Shown: piece after piece, positions 11,940 to 23,504 of the stretch
Numbering within the stretch: position 1 is the stretch's first letter
Layout: every line of letters starts with the position of its first letter
NCBI GenBank assembly: GCA_030761205.1
Contig: JAULJL010000005.1
Location: 6,659,501 to 6,723,500, forward strand
Reading direction: 5' to 3'
Source of the DNA: Fremontodendron californicum
Taxonomy: Eukaryota > Streptophyta > Magnoliopsida > Malvales > Malvaceae
Length of the DNA: 64,000 nucleotides
The notes under the pieces: generated by a model
Databases searched by the model: none
What the model was told of the DNA's origin: nothing
Seen by the model: the letters and a program-made list of their open reading frames with translations, nothing else
Position numbers and translations under genes: made by a program

Positions 11940-12535
11940 TTAATATCATACCGATATTAATGTTATCGGCCGATATATATCAGTTTTGAAAAAAATTTGA
12001 TATAGTATTAACATTGTATCGTTTTTTTATTTTGTATCAATTTGTATTGATTGTATCGATCTGTACCAATGTATATTCATCTATATCGGCTCGTAATGAT
12101 CGATACAAGATTTTAAATTTTTTTATTTTCTTAAAAACCTTTTAATTTATTTGATTCTTTTAATCCATTTCTAATACTTTTTTTTCTCATGATTATTTTT
12201 ATAATTTTATTCAAAAATAAAATATGATCATTAAATTAAACTAAACTATTGAACCTGATTAATAATAATTTATTATAATTTTTTAATATTTATTTTATTT
12301 ATTTGATGTTTAAAAATTTTGAATAAATATTTATAATAAATATATAGGTGTATGTAATAAAAGTATATTTATATGTGTATATAATATATATTTTATTAGA
12401 GAACTTATATATATATATATATATGAAAAGAATATTTAAAAAATACTGATAAATCAAAAATAATATATCAAAACATACCGATATCAATACATACCAACAT
12501 AAAAACAAAAACGATACATGATACTGACTACTTTA
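11940..12535. repeat. Dispersed ~600-bp repeat, copy R2
   Basis: Colinear diverged copy of 7241-7860, with terminal stretches rich in GTATCG/CGATAC that are roughly inverted with respect to each other. No coding potential. Any open frame inside it (for example minus 12299-12508) is low-complexity Ile/Tyr sequence. Confidence 0.5.
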
Positions 12536-13573
12536 CTTTGCAGAATTAGAAAGCACAAAATTGAAGTATATCTAAAAATCACTGTGTACTTAATTTTTTA
12601 AATTACCATTAATTAACTCTTCAAAGAAGCAGATGATTAATAATTGGCCCCAGGTCTTAATTTCAGACCATCTTTTTTCCTCCTAGGTAAATAATTTTGA
12701 TTAATCTTCCCTAGTTAATATTAGTTTAACTTGATGGTATAGGAATTAATTGCCTTGAGATAACACAGAAACACATTTATTTTGGGGCATAAATTGCTTG
12801 GATTGATGTAACAAAGGAATTTGCATGGGAAAGATTGAAAAAAAAATTCTAATATTTACCAATTTAATGCATTTTTACAGTTTTAAAGTCCGTACAAACA
12901 TAAACCTAAAACATAAAAAAAAAAGTACTGAAGTGAATATTGTAACCTGAAAAATAAAAAATTCAACTCAGCATGAATGCATCATAAAATTAAGAAGACA
13001 AAATTTAAATTAATTTTTTACCAGGTGTGAATGGCTAGTTAATTGCAAATATATGCTTGTAAAACCATATACTAAATAATTTACAGAAGATGAAGCTTTC
13101 AAACTTTAGGCTTTCATATATATATGGGGTAAAATATTTTAACTTCACAAAGAGATTAAAAATTTGCAACATGTCTCATTTTTTTTAATTAATTTTTTTA
13201 ATATATCTTAAAAGATATGTATTATTTTCTTAATTTTTTTGTAAAGTCTAAAAATTTTGTTGACAATGAATCAAATTATTTCTTATAATTATATATTTAT
13301 ATATATTCTTGCCTGACAGTGAAGCAAAGTAATTTGAGAGACAGCTTTACCTCAAAATAAATGAATGAAACACACCCTTTATCACAGGCTTATATCTCAT
13401 TCAATTTTTCCTGCCCCAGAAAAAAAAAAAAAAGGTCCCTCTTTTTCTCTTGTGAGTACCTTTCACAAGCCCTTTATCAATACTATTTATTTTATTAAAA
13501 AAAAAGTTGTCTATCTAATTTCTCTAGCTAGCATACAAAATGGCTTTTAGACTTGGTACAAATTGTTTAAAAT

Positions 13574-13608
<35 letters not shown>

Positions 13609-13757
13609 CAACTATAATTAAAAGTAATTTTTGCAGTCTTGTCTAGCTTATAATAGTCATAAAACAGGATTGTTGTTTATGGAAAACTATTTAGGGTCCT
13701 ATTAGAATTTAACTATATGCATTGTTTTTTTAAGGATAAAAAAAATAAAATTTTGGT
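12536..13757. other. Intergenic AT-rich DNA with (AT)n run
   Basis: No gene or element recognised. A pure AT microsatellite lies at 13577-13606. Confidence 0.6.
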
Positions 13758-13940
13758 TTATGTTATCCGAATTCGGATAAGTATTGGATATGGATATATG
13801 TTCAATACGGGTATATTTAATTTTTTCTAATTTTTTTTATATATTTAAAGTATTATACTTCATACCCGTATCTAAATATATATGAGATACAAATACTGGA
13901 CGCAAATATTTAAAAAAAAATAAAAAATTCGAATAACATA
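13758..13940. mobile_element. Diverged MITE of the CTATGTTGCTCCGACTC family (copy A5)
   Basis: Left end TTATGTTATCCGAATTCGG and right end TTCGAATAACATAA are inverted, with internal ATACCCGTATC-type motifs as in the CS26-intron copies. No clear TSD. Confidence 0.6.
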
Positions 13941-15584
13941 AATCTTGATTATTAAGGATTTAAAGTAGATTAAATTTCAGCTGTTTAGCATTAAAAAAAA
14001 ACATTTTATCCTTATAAGATTTCCATTTTTTTTTTTGAAAGAAAGATTTTCATTGTTCTTGCAGCTAATAATCAAAGAAAAAAATTAACCATAGTCTAAA
14101 TAAGGTTGAAGATATCATCAGAGCCCAGGGCCTGCTGCTATACTGCAGTACTGCTACTATTGCATTCATTTTACTGAAACTGAGATACCCTTTTATCCCT
14201 TTTCAAATCTTATAAAATTGATTTGATTTGATTTGATTTGATTTCATTTATTTCTCTTCTCTTCTCTTCTTTTCTTTCCTTAAATCTCTTGAAACTTGCA
14301 GATAAAAAACTTTGGGGGACAGCCCGAAGATGTGGCTCGTACTGATAGGCGGTGAGGAATCTGTGAATGCCCTCTCATGAAGAAGCAAGGCAAGGCAAGG
14401 CAAACCCTTTTTTCCCAGTAAACTTCCTATGATTTTTTTATTTTTATTTTTGCATGGTTAAAAGAAGTTAATTAATGGGCAATATTTCAGCTTCTTCTTA
14501 CACCGAAAAGGTCAATAAAATCACATGTTTCCCTCTCATGATGATTTCCCAAAAAGAAAACCATTTTGCCATGCAAGACTTTCGTGACCCCAATCTCATT
14601 TAGCTTATATATATGTGGTTATTATTATTATTCATTTATTCTTTTGTACTTCTTTTTTAGCATTAGTCACATAATTCTTTGCGTCAAGAAATTAGCTTAC
14701 TGTTGCACTCCAAATGTCAGAAAAAAAAAAGATTGAGTGTCTGTGATAATGAAAAATTAAATTATTTTTTAACTCCATTTGTGTTGCTATATATATATAT
14801 ATAAAGAGGATATTGATATAAAACTAATTAATTTTACATATTTTTACAATTTTGTATATGATTAACATTTTAATAAATTGATCGTGGAATTTAATAATAT
14901 AATCGTATTCGTCGTGCACATAAATTTTCGAATCGATCCGATATTTATACTATATCGATATTCTCGGATTAAACAAATAAAAATTATAAATATAAATGTA
15001 TCCTCCTTGAATGTGTGTATATATATATTTATATGTATTCGACTTAACTTGTAGCAAAAGTAGGAATGTATTTTTAGCCCATATAGTCGCTTTTCTAGGT
15101 TTCTAGTTTTACTTTCAGTTATGGAGACTATGCCATTTATTAACTACAAAGCAAAGTTATGCTCAGCCTAAAGGTTTGTGATGTTAATATCCTATAATTT
15201 AGAGATACCCATCTAAGCCTATATATCCTTTTCCTATGCATTATCCAATGGAAAAAAAAATGATGATTTTGGGACAATATTTCCATTTTCCCTTTGGAAT
15301 TTTTTTTTTCACGAATTTGAAACCTGCTTGTTGATTATGATCCATGCATAATTTTGATGCATATGGAGAAATGGGAGTCACTGGATTGCTTAGAAAATGA
15401 TCAATGTGCTGAATTAATTGATTTTACTCAAACTAAAACGAAATCTTACAAAAAGGAAAAAAATAAAAACAAAGAGAAATGCTGCTAGAAAGAAACTCCA
15501 AGGGTAACATTACAAACTCAAGCCTTTTTTTTTTTTTTCCCATTAATAAAGCTTAAACTGAAAAGAAGGAAAAAAAGAAAAAAC
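13941..15584. other. Region downstream of MYB60 (3' flank)
   Basis: No coding feature recognised. It holds a (GATTT)n run near 14219-14244 and a short (GGCAA)n run near 14386-14403. The MYB60 3' UTR and polyadenylation site should lie in the part next to 15584, where the minus strand runs through AT-rich sequence. Confidence 0.5.
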
Positions 15585-16892
15585 TTAGAAAATTGAAGAA
15601 AGTTCCATCATCTGATTCATCTCTTCTACTTGACCTGCAGAAGTCTCATCCAAAAGCCATTTCTCAAGAAATGTTAAAGGAGGATTATTATTGTTATTGT
15701 TCTGATCAGCTTTTTGCTTCCTCTCTGGGGTCATTATTGTAACATTAACGACCTTGTTGTCATCCTCATTTCCTGAATCTTGACAAGTACCCTTTGAAGT
15801 AGAATCACAAGTAGACTTGTCCCATGCAACATTGTTCATGTTCTCAAATGATAAAATCGACTCAAACTCTTCATGAGAGATCAAATCACCACCCCCTTCT
15901 TGTTCAGCTTTCGGTCTATATCTTCCACCTTGAACAGAAGTTGTAGCAGCCGAAGTACTACCAATATTAACATCATTGTTATCAAAGCGCCATTTTTGAT
16001 CTTGGGCTACTTCCTCTTTGAGAATATTCTTTGGTGATGATCTCATCCAACCTTCAAGAAGTCGAGAAATATTCTCAGTGCTTGAAGCATATGTAGAAGA
16101 GGTTTGAGAAGCAGCTGCTGGGGGAGTAGCAGCAAAATCTAAGCTCCTTCTCTCAATATTCAAGCCTTTTGAAACACTCTGACTTGTTGTAATTGAAGAG
16201 CCTTGTACGATGTGGGGGTCCAAAGCTGACTGAAACTTCTTTAGCTTCTTCTTCAAGTGGGTGTTCCAGTAGTTCTTTATATCATTATCTGTTCTTTGTG
16301 GTAGGTATGAAGCTATGGCTGCCCATCTATATATATAAACAAAGTAAACAAAAATTGCAGAACTTAAAAAATCTGAGACTAGGATCCACTGAAAAACTTT
16401 AAAAAAAAAAAAAGGAAGCAAATTAAGTATATATTGAATCTTTTCTTTTTTAATTTGTTGAATAGAAAAAGAAGATGTTTGAAGATTACTTGTTACCCAA
16501 TAATGCTTGCAAATGAATTATCATCCCTTCTTCATGAGGAGTGAAGTTCCCTCGCTTGATTCCTGGTCTCAGGTAATTAGTCCATCTAAGCCTGCAACTT
16601 TTGCTGCATCTCAACAACCCTTTTTTTATATAAACAAAAATAGATTTGAATCAGCCAAAAGAAACTATGAAATCCCCATTTTTTCATTGAACTGATAAAT
16701 GTCCAATTCTTAAACAAATAAACTAAAAAAAAAGTGGGATCTGTTGTTGCTGTAAATACCAGTATTTGTGGGCACTGATCTCCAATTTCCTGGACCATGT
16801 TCTTGGATGTAAGAGACAAGTATGATGTCTTCCTCAGGGGTCCATGGACCTTTCTTGACACCAACTTTATCACAGCAAGGAGGTCTTCCCAT
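15585..16892 (-). CDS. MYB60: R2R3-MYB transcription factor, MYB60 orthologue
   Basis: Three exons on the minus strand: 16892-16760 (133 bp), 16619-16490 (130 bp) and 16326-15585 (742 bp). All junctions are GT/AG with the phases usual for R2R3-MYB genes, giving 334 residues. The start MGRPPCCDK is the canonical subgroup start. R2 and R3 repeats fill residues ~14-116, with recognition-helix motifs such as LRCSKSCRLRWTNYLRPGIK and TDNDIKNYWNTHLKKK. Downstream, TYASSTENISRLLEGWMR and the C-terminal LTFLEKWLLDE with EEMNQMMELS match the conserved MYB60 motifs. MYB60 is known in Arabidopsis and grape as a guard-cell-specific regulator of light-induced stomatal opening, repressed by drought and ABA. 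It is somewhat longer than the Arabidopsis protein (about 280 residues as I recall), through an acidic and Asn-rich spacer. The gene looks intact. Confidence 0.95.
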
Positions 16893-17060
16893 GGCTTATT
16901 TTCAAGTTTCACCACCTCCTTCACTTCTTTTCTCTCCCCTTTTTTTCCTTTGGTTTTCAGCTATGGAGCTTTCAAATAGTGCCATGATCCCATGTGAGTG
17001 GCATATAAATAAAGGAAGGGGGGGGGGGGGGGGGGAGATGACCTTAGAAAAGGGAATTTT
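16893..17060 (-). promoter_or_regulatory. MYB60 proximal promoter with TATA-like box and G18 run
   Basis: On the minus strand a TATTTATATGC element (about 17002-17012) sits ~115 bases upstream of the ATG, a plausible TATA box. Immediately upstream of it is a homopolymer of 18 G on the plus strand (17018-17035; C on the MYB60 sense strand). Several AAAG/CTTT tetramers surround it. Clustered AAAG (Dof) sites are known to drive guard-cell expression of Arabidopsis MYB60, but such 4-mers are frequent by chance here. Confidence 0.45.
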
Positions 17061-18579
17061 TACACCAATTTGATCTACCTTGCCGAGTCAGTAGCCCCTT
17101 TTATTAACTTCATCTTAAATATAGTCAATCAAGAAAACCAAAGTCAGAAACGGGAAGTTGAATCTTACTTACTAGTACTACTGCTATTATATATCTTTTC
17201 AATGGCCCTTTTCCCCCTTCTAACTCACATGAAGCACAGCTCATCATCAAAGATTAAGGCTATGAAATGACCCTTATCACTTCAAACTATTGGGTTTTTT
17301 AATTTATATCATCTCCATTTCTTTTGGATCACTAAATTGTTGTGTGGCTAATCCTGTTCCTAGCTTTGGTATCAGAAACAAAAATTAATTAAAACGAATA
17401 AGAAATATTTTATTTAAATGGATTCATATAACAGTTTCAATATTATTTGTTTATTTTTAAATGTTATTTATTTTTTATATTTTAATAAAATTTTATTTGA
17501 TTAAATAATTTATTTAAATTTGATTCGATTCGATTTTAAAAAATTAATAAATTAAACTCAAAATTATCCGAATCCAAAATGATCCAAACTTGAAATAACC
17601 TGAATCTGAAAATGAATCAAATTTTTAAGACTCGAATTAACCCGATCCAAATTCGATCTAACTCGTCTAATTGACGGGTCTAAATCAAAACATAAAAAGA
17701 GAACTTTTATAAGCAAATTTTAATAATAACTATTTTTTATGTTTTCAATTGAATTGTAGTTTGGTTGTCTACTGAGCTGGGCCAAACCCAAGCTGTGTGT
17801 AGCCATAGTTTTTAGCCTACTAAATAATGTGATTAGATTCAGACTATAGAAACCCTACTATTCTAATTGTTGAATTTTAAGATTAAAAAAAGTGAAGCAA
17901 TGGATTAACTTCTATTATTCACCTACTTCTAATTGATGGTCCTCCTAGAGGGGGGCAATTGCAAAATTTCATTTTGTCCAAATTGATTTTTTATCATTTA
18001 CTTTATTTCATTTCAGCTAATTTATATTGATTTTAATCGAGTTTTAAACTAGATAAATCATCTTATTTAATATCGTTTACTTCTTTTTCTTTTTTGTTCT
18101 CTCTAGTCTTATATAAATCTTTTTTTTTTTCTCTCGTCAACAGTTTTATGATCTTGATATAAATTGTTGGATTCTTAATTTCAATAATTATAATTTAATC
18201 TCTTTCAACTTCAAATACTAAAAAAACTCTTTTTTCTCAAAATGTGTCTTTTCTTTCTAATAAAAGAAAAAAAAAAGGACATTATCATAAAAGCATTTAA
18301 GCATATAGCTCATTTCATGCCATTTTAATCTATAAATTTTGAATTTACGTTTAAAGAAAAAAATTCAACATATTTTTATGAGAAAATATCAAAATATTTC
18401 CTTCATTTTCTCTTCCTCTTTTGAAAAGGGATTTTATGATTTATATTTCATTTTGACAAATGGGGTTGCCTTGCCTCCCCTTGTAGCCTTTTGGTATTTC
18501 TTATATGAGTTTAAAAGTCATGACCTTAAACCAATTTAAATTTGGTCTAAATATGGTTATCATCTCTTAAACAAGCGAA
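17061..18579. other. Upstream region of MYB60; no gene seen
   Basis: No coding exon recognised. The interval around 17400-17690 contains GATTCGATTCG and CCGATCC-rich AT sequence like the degenerate terminal parts of dispersed repeats elsewhere in the window, without definable ends. Confidence 0.5.
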
Positions 18580-18584
18580 TTAAG

Positions 18585-20072
18585 TGATAAGCTCATAAAA
18601 TACATATTTTATGTCCTTTCTATTCTTAGTTTTAGTTATGTTTTCAATCTTTATCTTGATTACTTATGTTATATTTTTGAATTCTAGGTATATTTAAGAG
18701 AATGAAGTGAAAAAATGTCAATAATGATGGTAAAGAGCTTAAAAAATCATAATCACAAGAAGGAAGAAGACTTGGGAGTCAAAAAGATCAATTTATGGTT
18801 GCAAAGCAAGAAGGCAGATTTGACCTCCATAGCTTGTTGCAAGGAAAACATGATATTAAAGTCATATTTGAAGAAACTTCCTCTTAACTTTTGAAGCTGA
18901 CATGAATACCTTTCCAACAGTAGTTTACACGCCCAAATCGGACAAGAAATGGTCATCCAAATCAGCCGAAGAAGTGCGAGAAGATGCAGCAGCGGAAGAG
19001 ACAAGACAGAAGCTCGGTGCCGCGGCGCCTGAGACTAGGGAAAAAGTCCACAAATCTGAAAATAAAAAATAAATTTTGCTTCCTAACCTTACTTGTGCGG
19101 CAAAGACTTGTTCCCAGGGTTTTAAAACTCTATAAATACCATCTTTTAAGCCACAAACTAGATATCTTTTGAGGAGACTCAAAGAACATCATTAGTTTTA
19201 TTCTTTTTCTCCATTCTCTTAGTTTTCTTTTAGTTTTTCTTCTTAGTTTCTTTTATGTCTATGTTAACTATGCCTATGCAAGGCTAAACTTTTTTTTGGT
19301 TAAGGATGATTTTAAAGCCCTAGACATGTTTTGTAATTGATTTTCATATTCTATCTATTATTGGTTTTCTATTAAAGTTGCTTATGTTCTTCTATAAGAA
19401 TTGTTCATGATGTTGTCTTGATTTGTTTAGGTGGCCAACTAGATAGATCTTGATAATTATCTAATGCTAGTTTAGGAGTCTTGATACGTAGCTTATCTTG
19501 ATTTCTATTCAATAGTGACAATTTGTAATTTATGATTATGTTGAGTTTTCAGGAATTATGAAGTGGAACATAACCTAAATTGAATCCATGTTTATGTGTT
19601 TGTTGCTTAGATCAACCTATCTTTCTCATCTTAAAGCTGCTATCACTTTGAATCTATAGATGTTTATCTTAGGTTATTTGATAGTTAAAAATTAGGTAGT
19701 GGCGTTCGTCCTACTTAACAACGAACTAAGGAAGGATTGCGGTTGTTAACTTTGATAGATCATTGATATTGATAGGTCTGAAATTGATTCTTAACATTGT
19801 CTAGTGGTGGAGAATAAAATCTTAACTATACTTTATCATATTTGATTACCTGTCTTTATTTACTTGCTTGCTTTTTATTTTTATGTTTATTTTAGTTTTA
19901 AAATTATTTTGAAAACCCCCTTTTTCTTTTGTTTTTCTTGAATTTAATTATAAACCAATAATTTATAAATTAAAACCCAATCCTTGTGGATTCGATCCTT
20001 GCTAACTACTATACTTATAATTAATCTTTTTAGTGCAGGGTTAAATAAAGATACACTATTTTGAGTGCATCA
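18585..20072. mobile_element. Solo LTR (1488 bp), perfect TSD TTAAG
   Basis: It starts TGATAAGCTCATAAAATAC and ends GAGTGCATCA (TG...CA). It is flanked on both sides by the 5-bp duplication TTAAG (18580-18584 and 20073-20077). No internal coding region, primer site or second LTR is present, so it is a solo LTR left by recombination. The start and the CTTGTGGATTCGATCC-type stretch near the end resemble plant Ty3/gypsy LTRs as I remember them; the superfamily is inferred. Confidence 0.85.
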
Positions 20073-20438
20073 TTAAGCTTTAATTTTCTTGGTATTGCCC
20101 TTAAGTTTTTTGGTTTTGTCCTAATTTATCAAATTAAAAAAAATAAAATAATATATAAACAATGATCTCTTCTTTTTGGGAGGAGATGTGATGTGGAAGA
20201 AGAAATATATACTGGAAATAGACATTCTAAAATTAATTATATCCCGTTTCAAAGATAACATATACTTAAATGAAATGATTTTTTCATCCTTTTATTTTTA
20301 AATTTTTATTATGTTATGATATTGTTTAGACATTTTAGTTTATCATAATACTTTTTTACAGTAATACTAAATATTTAAAAGTTTTAAAATCATATTTTTT
20401 GACTACACGTACTTTTTAAGCATACTTTTTTTAATGAA

Positions 20439-22460
20439 TAAAAAAATCGGACCGGAGGTTAAACCGGTGTGACCTCCGAGTCATCGATTCAATCGGTCCA
20501 ATCGGTCCAACCGATTGAATTGGATTATTCAATTAAAAATAAATTAAATATTAAACATGTGATTTTGATATTAAATAAGTATTAAATATAGTAATTAGTT
20601 AATAAAAATATGTATTTGTCTTAATGGTTTGATCTTTAAGATATGTTTAAGAGGTTAAAGGTTCAAATTTTATCACATACAAAAATAATCTACAAGATAA
20701 ATTTTAAAAATTTTGCTGCAAAGGCAACCTATCCACGTCGCCTTTACTGTTCCTTTTTCTTTTGTTTTTTTAGGGAAAGACAAAGAAAGAAGGGAAAAGA
20801 GAGAGAGGAAAAAAAAAGAGGAAAGAGGAAAGAAAGAAAAGGAAAGAGAAAACAAATTATATTGGTGTTATTATTTTGGTGTTTAAAATATTATAAATTT
20901 ATATAAATTTTTATACGTTTATAATTCATTTTATGTATATTTTTACATGTTCGTGTATTCGTATCGTGTTCGTGTTATTTGTCATGTTGTGTTTTTATTA
21001 TTTTTCTTATGTTATGTTGGTGTCGTGTCTCAATACATCTCATATCTTACATAATTTGTCATTGTAATTCAATTTAAAGAAAATTTTGTGTGTTCGTGAC
21101 ATGTTCATGTTCGTTTTATTTTTTCGTGTTTTCAAAGTATTATAAATTTATATAAAATTTTATACGTTAATAATTCGTTTTATGTATATTTTAACACGTG
21201 TGTATTCGTGTCGTGTTCATGCTATTTTTCGTGTTGTGTTTTAATTATTTTTTCTATGTTGTGTGTCTCAATTAATTTCATATTTTACATAGATTGTCAT
21301 TGTGATTTAATTTAGAGAAACTTTTGTGTGTTCGTGTCATGTCTCAATTTATGACATATTTTGCATAATTTATCATAGTTATTCAATTTAGAGAAAAATT
21401 TGTGTGTCGTGTCCTGTGTCAATTCATGACATATTTTGCATAATTTATCATAGTGATTCAATTTAGAGAAAAAAATTTGTGTTCGCGTTCGTGTTCTTTT
21501 TTGTGTTTTCAAAGTATTATAAATTTATATAAATTTTTACATGTTAATAATTTACATAAAGTATTATAAATTTAAAAAAATTTACATGTGAATAATTCAT
21601 TTTATGTATATTATTCGTGTCGTGTTTATGTTATTTTTCGTGTTATATTTTAATTATTTTTCCTATATTGTGTTCGTGTCATGTCTCAATTCATGATATT
21701 TTTTGCATAATTTGTCATAGTTATTCAATTTAGAGAAATATTTGTGTGTTCGTGTTTGTGTTCTTTTTTTGTTGTTGTGTTTTTAAAGTATTATAAATTT
21801 ATATAAATTTTTACATGTTAATAATTTATATAAAGTATTATAAATTTATATAAATTTTTACATGTTCGTGTATTCTTGTCGTGTTCATATTATTTTTCGT
21901 GTTGTGTTTTAATTATTTTTTTATGTTGTGTTCGTGTCGTGTCTCAATTTATCTCATATTTACATAGTTTGTCATTGTGATTCAATTTAGAGAAAAATTT
22001 GTTTGTTCGTGTCGTGTCTCAATTCATAACATATTTTTCATAATTTGTCATTATGATTTAATTTAGAGAAAATTTTATGTTTTAGTAACATGTTCGTATT
22101 CGTATTCGTGTTCGTTTTTTTTTTTTGTTTTTAAAATATTATAAATTTATATAAATTTTTTAACGTTAATAATTAATTTTACACGTTATTAATTTATGTG
22201 TTCCATAACATTGTTGTCATTGTTATTACAAAAATAAAAAACGAATCATTTCACCTGCAGCGTAGCACGAGTCTTTTTCCTAGTTTTAATAAAAATAACA
22301 AAAAATCGGTTTTTATTGGTTTTTTGCCGATTTTTTATCGGTTGAATCGGTTTTCTACCGGTTCGTTGAGTACTCGGTTCTTTAGTATGTGCCGAACCGG
22401 ATAGGTCACCAGTTCTCGATTGAACTGGTTCGACCGACTGATTCGATCCGATTTTTTTAA
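20439..22460. repeat. Composite repeat with inverted-like ends and internal ~250-bp array
   Basis: The left end (AAAAAAATCGGACCGG, 20439 on) and the right end (reverse complement AAAAAAATCGGATCG, ending ~22460) are inverted and followed by CCGGTT/CGGTTC-rich stretches. Between them, 20880-22190 consists of degenerate repeats of AAGTATTATAAATTTATATAA, TTCGTGTCGTGTCTCAATT and CATTGTGATTCAATTTAGAG blocks recurring every ~75-350 bases. It may be a non-autonomous DNA transposon that captured a satellite-like array. No clear TSD, no gene. Confidence 0.55.
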
Positions 22461-22943
22461 CAATGACTTTTTTCAATCTAATTTTTTTCTAACAGCAATA
22501 TTAAACTAGACCATACTTATTATTTCAAGTAGGAAAAAAAAAATCAAATTTGCATATAATGTAACTCAAATTTAGGACCTGAAAGTTCTAATTCTAAAGT
22601 ATTTAATTTTTTTCAGCTCAACAAGATAATTGTATATGACTAGAACAAAATTCATGTGATCTGATGATAGAGTGCTGAATTTTAATTTCAGTGATCAGAT
22701 ATTAAACTCTGACAATCTCAAATATATATATAAAAAAAAAAAAGATAATTGTATATGGCCAAAACAAAATCAATTTATTATTAAATCATCTAAACTATAA
22801 TATGGTAAACACCACTCAACAATTTGCCTAGAGTTCCGAATTTGCTTTCCCCATATAAAATTAAAAAAACCTTGCATTATAGATGGCATCATCTATATAA
22901 CTTCTTTTTTCTTTTTCTTTTTTTTTTTGAAAAAGCTAAATAT

Positions 22944-23504
22944 ATAACTCCTTAAGTACTCTATATATGTTAGGAAAAAAAATTTTTCTTCTTTGATCTT
23001 CTGAAATTCTTTAATCTAACATTAAATAATTCTTTAAAAATGATTGGCGGAAAGGAATTTGATGAACGACTTGAACTCCAAATTTAATTAGATAGAAGAT
23101 GAAGAAAAGAAGTTTGTAATAAAATCTTGACCAACCAACCACTATTTAATCAAATTTTTTTCTTTTTTACTTTGGACTTAATGAATTTGCTAATGTATAT
23201 TAATAGTAAAAGTTTAAGAGTTATAACTCCTTTAAGTACTCTATATATGTTAGGAAAAAAAAAATTTCTTCTTTGATCTTCTGAAATTCTTTAATCTAAC
23301 ATTAAATAATTCTTTAAAAATGATTGGCGGAAAGGAATTTGATGAACGACTTGAACTCCAAATTTAATTAGATAGAAGATGAAGAAAAGAAGTTTGTAAT
23401 AAAATCTTGACCAACCAACCAGTATTTAATCAATTTTTTTTTTCTTTTTTACTTTGGACTTAATGAATTTGCTAATGTATATTAATAGTAAAAGTTTAAG
23501 AGTT
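22944..23504. repeat. Two-copy direct tandem duplication, 279-bp unit
   Basis: Copy 1 (22944-23222) and copy 2 (23223-23504) are almost identical. They share ATAACTCC, TTAAGTACTCTATATATG, AATGATTGGCGGAAAGG and GAACGACTTGAACTCC in the same order, and differ by a few indels in homopolymers and single substitutions. High identity implies a recent event. No gene content. Confidence 0.9.

Noticed and set aside
12299..12508. Ile/Tyr-rich minus-strand frame
   Set aside because: Translation of AT dinucleotide-rich repeat R2.
14219..14244. Possible CRISPR-like or short direct repeat (GATTT)n
   Set aside because: A simple pentanucleotide microsatellite. CRISPR arrays are not expected in plant nuclear DNA and no spacers exist.
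20643..20906. Lys/Arg/Glu-rich plus-strand frame (KGKEREEKKRGKRKERK)
   Set aside because: Purine microsatellite-like tract inside the composite repeat; not a gene.
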